Assembly (NCBI RefSeq): GCF_000002995.4
Contig: NW_025062478.1
Location: forward strand, 6,796,001-6,860,000
DNA length: 64,000 nt
Source: Brugia malayi
Taxonomy: Eukaryota; Nematoda; Chromadorea; Rhabditida; Onchocercidae
Reading direction: 5' to 3'
In this document: positions 55,101 to 64,000 of the stretch, in pieces
How positions within the stretch are numbered: the stretch's first letter is position 1
Layout: every line of letters starts with the position of its first letter
The notes under the pieces: model-generated
Databases searched by the model: none
The model's input: only the letters and a program-made list of their open reading frames with translations
Told to the model about the DNA's origin: nothing
Translations under genes and position numbers: made by a program

Positions 55101-56245
55101 TTTTTGTATGCAAACAGGAAGTAACCTCCATAATCTACTGGAACCCTGCTAATTACACCTAAGATATTTATAGATATTTATCGTTGACTGCATATCACTT
55201 GAGTGACAGGGCATGTTCTGAAGATGCAAGCATATTTGCAGGATAACGTTGTATGCTACCTGGTAATGGCCACTGTAAACAGCCTATTACTGGATAGACT
55301 GAGCAAAATGATCTATCTGCTGGGCTCAGACATGACTGTAACCGATATGAGGCAGTGACAACTGGTCACGGAAGGAATGAATGTGCCTGTGACTCTGTAA
55401 AATGTTAATGAACGAAATTCAGGTGATGGGTCGATCCATGCAATCATCATGTTCACTAGATATGCCTCTCTTTTGGCAGCAGCGATGTGCACGGAATTAT
55501 TTGTCCTGGACGCGGTGCAGCCAACTGAGCTATTCCCGACACCAGTACGGAGTGCAGGCATCGCTTTCATCCAGACATTCAATCGACTCGGCACCATTGT
55601 TAGCCCGCTTGTGTTTATCCCGGTTGGTGTAGTGCCCAGTATTTCTTAATAAGGAATTTAAATTATCTATAAAATTGCTATCATTTCAGTAAGCAGTGGC
55701 GCGGGTGCCTTCTTGAAATGCTGATATTAGGCTGTCCCTAGCAATGAATTTGTGACTGTAGCCAAAATAAAACTACATTACAGAGCAAGCACTGGCCACC
55801 GGCGCCATTCCTTTTGATGTTGATAACGAGCGCAACCGACTTCTTACTCTATTTCTTCCTCGTACCCGAGACTCGGGGCAAGAAATTGCCCGACAACATG
55901 CCAGGTGAAGAATATGCTCATGAAAGTCGCACTCAGAGTACAGATTCCACAGAGAATGCGAAAATAGGTGAAGGTTCAACTCATAAGATCACATCTTCAG
56001 CGTCACGACAGGATGAGAAAAAAGAGGCGATAAAGAAAGGGAACAAAGTCGAGGATAATGAGAAAGAGAGCAATGATGATGAAAAAAAGGTGGGAGAGAA
56101 AGGAAAAAAGAGAGAGAATGGAGGAGATGAAGAAAAAAAGGAGGAGAAAAAAGAAGAGGGAAAGCAGCAAAACAGCACTGAAGAGAGCAAACAGGAAAAG
56201 AGCAAAACAGAGAGCAGCAAAAATGAAGAGAGAGAGGGGAGCTAA
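52171..56245 (+). CDS. SLC22-type (organic ion) major facilitator transporter, copy A, complete
   Basis: Eleven exons (52171-52348, 52757-52914, 53132-53242, 53443-53564, 53702-53881, 54092-54245, 54304-54401, 54526-54755, 55044-55091, 55423-55622, 55784-56245) join in phase to 646 aa. A first TM (YLTLVYFFMVLSQVCNLLF) is followed by a Cys-rich extracellular loop with CEKEYPGY and STRTYDF. The MFS signature GNLADIFGRKK (about 139-149) follows TM2. FMENLPDKHRMW and DTPRWLIKKGR (the SLC22 loop between TM6 and TM7) come next. AVQPTELFPTPVRSAG and VPETRGKKLPD (about 521-531) close the 12-TM fold. The family moves organic cations, anions or zwitterions such as carnitine; the substrate here is unknown. 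After PETRGKKLPD lies a tail of about 115 residues, almost all Lys, Glu, Asp, Asn and Ser, unusual for the family. AATAAA lies at 56348. Confidence 0.92.
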
Positions 56246-59200
56246 AGGACGTATAATTGAATGCTTAGAGTGGACAGAGAAAATCTCTATACATAAGTTT
56301 GATAGAATTATCAAATGAATGCGACACTTTTATTCATTGTATTTGCTAATAAATATGGTAATATGGGTGGAATAAAGTCGGTAAAATAGCGCCTCATGAA
56401 TTAATGAATTGTTTGACTGAAAACTGCGCTTCTAAAAACTTCATGAAGTGGTTTTCCCGACAGGTTTATCATCTCATAATAACTAGCACAGTGATGGTTT
56501 AGAGGGTTTCGACATAGCTGTCCAATTGTCCTCATTTCGAGATTGAAGGTCAGCAACCGAAAGATGATTCTCACTATGTACCCTCTGAACTAAAGACTCA
56601 TTGTGCTACTTATTAATTAACTTCAGCAATTACCGCGATATATATATATATAAACATATAATCTGTTGATCTGCGTCCATAATGTGGTCAGTATCATTGG
56701 TAGCACTCATCTGGTAAAAGCATAACCCAGAACGGAAAACGAACAACCATTCCGGATTTCCCATTCTAAAGACTCTTTTGTCTAATGAGCAATTACATTT
56801 CCTCACAAAAAGTGAAATTAATTAGTCTATGTTGTGCGCTTCTGTGATTATTTACTGAATTTCGATAAAAAACTTTTGTATTTGGCATTTCTTTCTTTGC
56901 AATGAAACACTCTGATCAATTTAGCAAATATTTGTATTTTACCTCTGCCTACTGCCTTGCCATTTACAATTTATTAGTTCTGATTTAAAATGATAAATCA
57001 TGTTCTAAAATTCAATATTAAATCAATTTTAGTTTCTTCTTAATGCGAGCAATCCGTTTGAATATGATTGTTACCTATTCGATAAATGGCATTATCTGTC
57101 ATAGAAGGTTTGAAAATTTAATTATTTTGCGAGAGGTTGTTAATCTCGGGGAAGTTCTTTGGATGTAGATGTAAATATGTGGGGTAACAGAGGAACATAA
57201 TAATTCTTTAACAGAAGCAACAGTACAATAATTTGATGGAGAAGAACTGAAGTTGAACTTTTTTCAAATATACTGACTTTTGGACTTTTGGCCACCAAAA
57301 ATGCTTGAAGTATACATATTGACAAGAGATATCGCCAGATCAGTTATGAAAAAGAAATTGAGGAAATTAACACTTTATTCCGACAAATAGGTTTGGAAAA
57401 ACAACTGAAAGGAAGGCGAATCAAAATTGGGCAGATTTGATTATGGAAATGTTGCAAGGCATTTTTACACAGAAATGACATATTCCTGGCTTTTCAGCAA
57501 AGGCAAGGAAGGCTTTACCAATCAGAAAATCGGTGCCACCTTCAACACATATTTTTTAAAGTTCATCGTAAGACGCAAAAAAAATGAATCTTATAATAAA
57601 GGAGTAAATTACCTCTAAAGAAATAAGTGGAAATATTCCTTTCATAGTGTTTCTGTTTACCACCTCGACAGGAAGAGATTCGGAATATGTATGAAATGAG
57701 AAAATAGGTCAAGGTATATTTTTAACGAATTGAAAATATATTTCAGCGCCGAATTTTCCCTTTCTGAAATATTTATGCAATAATATATTGTAGAGAACTT
57801 TGTAACTAATCACATTGTTGATCAAAATGGAAGCTATAGGAAAAGACAGGAGAGACAGATGTGTTGATTTGCATAATTATTTCCTATTACGGTGTAAATT
57901 AATAGGTTTATAAGATTTAGTTCAAGTTTGAGATGGACATTGCAAAATCACCACAACGTTCATTTATTTGTGTTTCATTGTTCTATAAACAGTGACATTT
58001 CGGGATTTTTGTTTTATTGTACAGATGTCAGCATGAATTAATTGAATCGAAAATGTAAATAAAATTTAATTTTCATGAATTTGTATTTGTTTGAATCAAA
58101 ATCGGCAAATATTAATTTATTTAATTTGATTTAGTATTAATTAGTATTAATTTTAAGGCATTTAAAGTTGTAACATCGTCATGTGTCTTCTTATTTTGTC
58201 ATTAAAACAAATTTCTAATTCAATACATCCTTCTAATTTTGCTAACATGAGAAAATGATCCTTCTCACGTTAGCAAAATTGAAAATCAAACTTTGGTTAG
58301 CTTTGTCAAAACTTTAACTTATAACAGCTTTTTTCGCTTCAAATTTATTTGATGATTCAAGCACTTTTAGCAAACAAAGGAAGGTATGCACAAAGAAAGA
58401 CAAATTTATAAAGAAAAGTTTAAATATTCCATTTAAACAACTGTTTACAAAAGGGAGCATATGTGTATGAGATATATTTTGTGCTTTCTTTATTTTACCC
58501 ACTTGCAAATTTCTTTTAACAACAGTGTTATCTAAGCATAATGTATTTATGGCTTATCTCAATCTCTTCTTTGAGTATAGACTATTGTGCAAATAATTGC
58601 TCAAAGCCATATGTATGGTTATCCTTTATCATATCACAAACATAATATATATATATATATATATGATATGATATGATAACATTGATTTCATGTAATAATA
58701 ATAATGTAATAATGGTAATAAATTTGACAATGGTAGTTGAATAGTAATAAATATGATATCCTTAAACGGTAAACAATTATTTCCATTTAATGATGAATCA
58801 CATAATCATGAAGTTAAAACAAACTTTAGGACTCATCTTTCTTTCAATTAGATGATTCGATAACAAATGCCTGTTGCACTTGTTGCTAAATACAATAAGT
58901 ACTGTTATTAAAGTCAGCAATTTGCTAATTAAAGTCGAATATGGTTGAATCGCTTGAATATTTATTACAAGTGACTTTATCACTGTTCAACACTTCCCAC
59001 ACTGCTGTTCATTTGGATGTTGTTTCTTGCTGATGGAGAGTAGAGTTTACTAGGCCTCTTTTACCATTCAGGCTGTTTAAGTTTCCAAAATATTATGCCG
59101 CAGGAGAAAATCTACCAAAGAAAGCAGTTAAGCGCTTAATTCTTACATATCATATTTCGACATTATATTTCAAAAAATTCCATCGTACAATAACTTAAAG

Positions 59201-61527
59201 ACCTATCATGAGACCGCAAATTATTACTCAAATAACATTCATTTCCAAGGCCATTTCTTTTCTCAATATAATTTATTGAAAATTTTCTGTGTTCACCACC
59301 AAGCCAAAGGGAATAAGGAATGAATTTTCGTGCTTAGTCGATATCACCAATATCATATGCAATTTCGAATTTCCCATCACACTGACCTTATTTTTCAACT
59401 CATAAATATGCTCTAACATTCTATTTACACCTAATTCCTTACACAGTAACTCTCTTATTGTCATCTTTGCAACATTATTAATATTTTATCATTTTCAAAT
59501 GACACCGATACAAATAAGCAAGCTCTGCACATCATTTGTAAACAAATGTGTTTATTTATTTAATTAAATTTCAGTCATATATTTCCTCCAAATAACTTTC
59601 ATCTAAGATTTAGAATGGAATATTGAATTGAGCTGCAAAGCTGTATCATATCAGCATATCTGATAACCCCGATTTCCCACGATTTCCATAACATGTGAAC
59701 GTAAATATTCAATAGCCATATATTTCAGATTCATTTCTTAATTGCATCATTCATCACTCAGAATCAGAAAGCCATCTTTGAGAATTGAATCTTCTTCTTC
59801 ACTTTTTTAATTCTCTAAATTTTATATTATTAAGCAAATAATAAGCATTAATTTGACCATACATTTTCGCAAGAGTGAATTATAGGACGATCCAAGGATC
59901 TTTGTCTTTTGCTTAGAACTTACTCTTTCATTCTAAAATAATTCTTCTCATTGAAATGCTAACATCAACGCTAAGGTACCGTTTAGAAATGATTCAGCGA
60001 ATTCCTTCATAGCTTTCTGATGAAATTTTATCTTAATTGTCGTCCATCTCTTAATAAATAGAAAGAAACTTTTTAAAGAAAGGAAGAAATCAGTGCTTTT
60101 CCTTTTTCACTTTTATTATTCATTCTTTCTTCAAACGGTTCTTTGTTTTGGTGCCCATAAGCGATCAATTTAAGAAGGGAAGCAGAGAAATAAGCCAGTA
60201 CTTTTCACTTTTGCGCCTATTCATTATTTCTTTTACAGAACACGAATTTTATATAATCGCAACTTCAGTATTTCTTTCACATGTCACATGTATGTTAGCA
60301 ACCTTTTCCCAAAATGGCTTGAAATTTAGGGAAAAAAAATTTCACGGAGCAACTTTTGGTCCTTGCATTAATGAAATTTTAGTGGTTAGTGTGGCTGAAG
60401 AAAAAATAATACTAATAAATGGAAATGTCTGAGAAAGTTTTAAAAAGTATTTGAATAAACTCAGATGAGGAAGATAGATAGATAGATAGAGAGAGAGAGG
60501 AACTTATCCAACAGGCTGTTTTCCTGAGCTGTGATATTCTTAGATCTATTCCTGATAAATTACCATTAGCTTTCTAAAGCTTCATCTAGCATAATTACAT
60601 AATCTTTTTTCATGAAAAAGATTTGCGATGATTTGAAAAACGAACCGTTAATTTTCACATTAATTAGTAATGTCCATATGAGCTAATATTTATATGAAGT
60701 AATGCAAGGAGAGCGCTAAATTTAGGTAACGCATTGCATTTTGGGACAAAACAATTATAGAACGAATAATTATTATGCGATTTCAACACTGATTAAATGT
60801 AGGAGAAATATAGAAATTTTTAGAGGACTGAAAATCATTTACTTAAAATCTTAAAAATCTTTGTACTTGAGGATGGAAAAAGATCTGTGGCTGGCTTAAC
60901 CCTAAAGACAAGAAAAATAAGCAGAAATTTGCCAAATGAAGAAACGGAATCCTGAAGAGGAAGAAAATGAAGAAGAAAAAGGAAAACTCGAAATAACGAA
61001 ATAAAAAAATAATCCAATTGGTTACAAGAATTTGTTTTTACTTCAATCTAACGGAATTCATAAGTACTGAATGATCGTCAAATAATTTTCTTGTGAGAGA
61101 AATATTGCTGATATCTAAATAAAGCATTAAAAATCTAATGTTTTACAAAAAAAACTAAATGATGTAATAGTCCATAAATCATTCCGTCTTCAAATTAAAA
61201 TGCATGTTTAAGTGAATTTTTGTCTTTGTACATGTAATGACATTAAAGTAGTTATCGTCATTTGATTCTTTTTTTTTAAAATAAAACTCCTCCCTGACTT
61301 ATTACATAATCTTATTTCCTATTTTAGCCTGTTATACAAAAAGAATTCCTGCAGAGCGGACGGAAATAACATGATGTCTAAAATGATGATTATAAATTTA
61401 AATAAAAATGGTTTTGTCTTTTGATTAAGCTTGGAGACAGCTATCTTAGAAGTGTTAGTCAATCCATTGACATTCATTTGTCCTGTGCATTATTTGTATT
61501 CAACAATTAATTTCAGTTTCATTAGTT
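56246..61527. other. Intergenic region between the two SLC22 genes
   Basis: Contains the copy A 3' end (AATAAA at 56348-56353), short (TA)n tracts (about 56639-56652 and 58648-58664), an inverted repeat (58235-58280) and a GATA/GA simple run (about 60471-60498). Open frames at 57427-57618 and 60148-60432 have no in-phase partners or recognisable motifs. A TTAATTTCAG acceptor at 61516 precedes copy B. Confidence 0.5.
58235..58280. repeat. Inverted repeat, 19-bp arms, 8-nt loop
   Basis: AATTTTGCTAACATGAGAA (58235-58253) is followed by AATGATCC and TTCTCACGTTAGCAAAATT (58262-58280). The arms pair at 18 of 19 positions, and the one difference is an A/G that still allows a G-U-type or C-A mismatch. 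It is too short for a typical miRNA precursor. Confidence 0.9.
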
Positions 61528-63978
61528 ATGTCACGTGCAGTTCATCCATCCAGTGGCGTAATAACGATTGGAGGAAAAAGTGAATCTAAGGACGAATCTT
61601 TCAAATTATCCGATTTGCAATCTTGTCGAAAATATGTGGCATTCCTGACTGTTGTTTATTTTCTGATGGTGCTTACTCAAGTGTGTAATCTTCTGTTTAT
61701 GACATTTGCTGGTCAGACATTTCCTCTCCTTTTCGAAATATGTTTGTTGAGGTAGATATCTTAGAAGTGTTGATGATGCATTGGTGGTTGCTGTGTCACT
61801 CGTTATCACTGTTCTTGGAAATTGCAATGTTTATGCATTTGCTATTTGTATCGTTTTTAAACATTGCCGTGTCTACTTGTAGGCGACGATGTAGTTCGAG
61901 AGAGAGCTCTGATCTGATTTGAGTTTCTTTTAAATAGATATTACACTTGATAGACTGATAGTCATAAATTCAAATTCATGCGAAATTTTGGGAATTTTTA
62001 GCTTTCCGATAACAGTTTGCAGAGCGCACTAGCAAAAGTTATTCTTTGATAAGAAAAACAATGAGAAAATTTAAATCTATTGTCCTACGCGTGGCTGACA
62101 GAAGTGAAAAGCTAGCAATTAATGTGACTGAAGAGAAAGAGAAAGCAGTAGAGAAGAATAAACATGTAAAAAGGAGGAATTATTTAAATAACAAAGTACT
62201 GATCATGACTAAATTGAGTTGACTGGAAATTTTAGATCGAAATCCAACTATAAAAGATTTCTGTCGTAAGCAATATCCGAAATATATCGCAACAAAAAAC
62301 TGCTCATCAACTGGTTCCTGCTGGGTGTTCATTAATGAATCCAAAGTGCTATGTACCACAAGTCACTATGATTTTATATCGATTAGAAATGATGTATGTT
62401 CATAGTATTTAACTTTTTGATTCAAACAAGACCTTGCTTTCCCCATTTGATCGTGACAAATCCTTATAGTTCCACTGAAGTTTTGATTTAGCAAAAGAAA
62501 TTTTTTTAATCCAATATTCATTCTTATCGGATGCTGACAAAGTTAAATACCTCAATAAATCATTCCAGTCTTATTGAAAAGTAAAGTAATACAGAAGCAG
62601 TTGAAATTTTCAGTTTGAAGTACCAGTTGAATATGTTAAACTAGGTACGACATTGCAAAATGCTGGTCTAATGATTGGTGCAATTGTTGCCGGTAATCTT
62701 GCTGATATTTATGGCAGAAAAAAGGTTCAATATGCTCATTTGAAAAGTTTGATAATTTGGAGTGTCTTTTTTCTGCGAGAAATCATTTTTTTTTTTCAAC
62801 TTAATAAATATTTCGTTCTTAAACCTGAAAGGCAAACTTTCTGATTCAAAACAAAAGGATCCTTTTGCCGTTCGATCTCGACAAATCCTTATAATTCCAT
62901 AGTTCTAAATCCCAAAAAAGATGTATTTGCCACTGTAAACAAGCATTTATACTGAAAGTTAGAAAAGTTGGATTTTCAGGTTCTATTTATCGGTACCACT
63001 GGAATGATGATATCATTGTTAGCAACATCTTTTGCTCCCTCATTTGTTATATTCACTTTTCTTCGCTTTTTTGATATGCTTTTCACAGGTGGGAAGCATT
63101 GGTTAGTAAGTTTGATTGAACTTCTTCATCTATGTTTTTCTAATTCGATATGCAGTTGCGACTAATCTAACGGTGCTATCCAATTCTGTTTCATGGGAAG
63201 CCTTCCTACTTCCTAAAAGCATCGACTGTGGATGGCTATATCAAGATGTCTTGTCATAAAGGAGCTTTGTTCGTGAGTTGCCAGTTGTCATCACGAAAAA
63301 AGTTTGCATTGACTTATGTAGCTACACTTTGGTCACATGTATTAATTCTGGAATAGATAGTAGTTGAAAATGATAATCCATGACCTCAAATCAATTTTTT
63401 TTAAGTGTGAGCAATCCGTATTTCATGGAAAATCTTCCTGACAAACACCGAATGTGGATAGCCACGGTAGTCACTTATTCACCAAATTACATTATTTTGT
63501 CTGGTATTGCTTACCTTTGTAATGATTGGAAAACGCTATCCAGAGTGGCCGCTGGATTGACCGTTTTACCGTTGATAATGATTCCGTTAGTCTTCTAATA
63601 TGTTTTTTTTTTCTTTTTTTTTTTTAAATTAAATTCCAGGGACACAGACATTCATTTATTCTTTGACACTGAATTTGTGTTGTAGATATCTAAAAGATAC
63701 TCCACGATGGCTTATTAGAAAAGGTCGAAGCAAGAAAGCTGTAGAAGCAGCAATTTACATTGAAAGGTGGGACAAAAAGGTGTCGCCCGAGAAAGCAAAA
63801 CATATAAGTTACATTATTGCAAAATCTGTCGAAGAGGAGGTTTCATTTTTCATTCCCTCTACAGTGAAGTGCAGTCATTTTTTATAAATCAATATCGATT
63901 CTTGGATTAGTTGGATGAAAGAGAAACTAGGCTTTTTTCTAATTCCTGCAAGGAAATATTAATAGATATTTTTAAAAA
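61528..63978 (+). CDS. SLC22-type major facilitator transporter, copy B, 3' end outside window
   Basis: Exons 61528-61711, 62236-62393, 62614-62724, 62980-63101, 63406-63585 and 63686-63839 join in phase. A probable seventh (63911-63978, LDERETRLFSNS, donor AA|GTAAATTC) follows before the window ends. Matching copy A blocks are VAFLTVVYFLMVLTQVCNLLF, CRKQYPKY, HYDFISI, VPVEYVKLGTT, the MFS signature GNLADIYGRKK, FRFFD-type TM4 (LRFFDMLFTGGKHW), FMENLPDKHRMW and DTPRWLIRKGRS. Exons 2-6 have exactly the copy A lengths (158, 111, 122, 180, 154 nt), so the pair arose by tandem duplication. The N-terminus is unrelated and carries SRAVHPSSGVITIGG. The start is the first ATG after a TTTCAG acceptor 11 nt upstream. 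The C-terminal half (TM7-TM12) is not in the window. Substrate unknown. Confidence 0.9.
63172..63240 (+). pseudogene. Decayed copy of SLC22 exon 5 inside intron 4 of copy B
   Basis: CTATCCAATTCTGTTTCATG, GGAAGCCTTCCT, AAGCATCGACTGTGGATGGC line up with exon 5 of both transporters (AATCCGTATTTCATGGAAAA, TCTTCCTGACAA, CACCGAATGTGGATAGCC). Small insertions break the frame, and a TATGCAG acceptor-like string precedes it. It is a fossil of a duplicated exon rather than a usable alternative exon. Confidence 0.75.
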
Positions 63979-64000
63979 GTAAATTCGATTATCGTAAATT

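Noticed and set aside
55981..56318. Antisense Leu/Phe/Ser-rich and alternative-frame Lys/Arg open frames
   Set aside because: They are shadows of the purine-rich charged tail of SLC22 copy A.
57427..57618. 63-codon open frame starting MGRFDYGNVARHFYTEM
   Set aside because: Slightly less AT-rich than its surroundings, but no splice partner, homology or initiation context supports it.
60148..60432. 94-codon open frame between the SLC22 genes
   Set aside because: Composition is like the intergenic DNA around it, and no domain is recognisable.

Overview
The window looks like nuclear DNA of a nematode, probably a parasitic species of the AT-rich spirurid/filarial type (the clade is inference). 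Genes are broken into many short exons with GT-AG introns. Several start codons sit 3-45 nt after a splice-acceptor-like TTTCAG/TTGCAG/TTATAG, as expected for spliced-leader trans-splicing. The protein set is typical of nematodes: a cuticle collagen with a subtilisin-type cleavage site, a protein with two DM domains, and a FER-1-like ferlin. No bacterial, viral or CRISPR features are seen.

Layout. 0-6.3 kb: two tandem minus-strand TLC-domain membrane proteins of the TLCD1/TLCD2 (C. elegans FLD-1) type; the first runs off the left edge. 6.3-14.1 kb: no gene found. 14.1-16.3 kb: a minus-strand secreted protein with an unusual six-cysteine tail. 20.3-22.5 kb: minus-strand mitochondrial cardiolipin synthase in seven exons. 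About 23 kb: a long TG microsatellite. 26.1-29.0 kb: plus-strand cuticle collagen. 30.4-31.8 kb: tentative minus-strand cysteine-rich exons, possibly of the chondroitin-proteoglycan-4 type. 33.9-36.2 kb: plus-strand two-DM-domain transcription factor (MAB-3/DMD-3-like). 37.6-49.3 kb: a complete 39-exon ferlin, with phases that close to a 2009-aa protein. 52.2-56.2 kb and 61.5 kb to the right edge: two tandem SLC22-type transporters, the second cut by the window end.

The gene models were built by hand from splice phases. Each complete model keeps one open frame across all exons and totals a multiple of three. The TLCD pair (158, 166 and 96 nt) and the SLC22 pair (158, 111, 122, 180 and 154 nt) each share identical internal exon lengths, so both are tandem duplications.

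The genes do not form one pathway. Some group by theme: TLCD proteins and cardiolipin synthase act on membrane lipids, while DM factors and FER-1 act in male development and sperm in C. elegans. The most interesting signals are the six-cysteine secreted protein, an open in-frame intron in the ferlin with a competing 3' splice site, a GC-AG intron, a miRNA-like hairpin downstream of the ferlin, and a decayed exon copy inside the second SLC22 gene.
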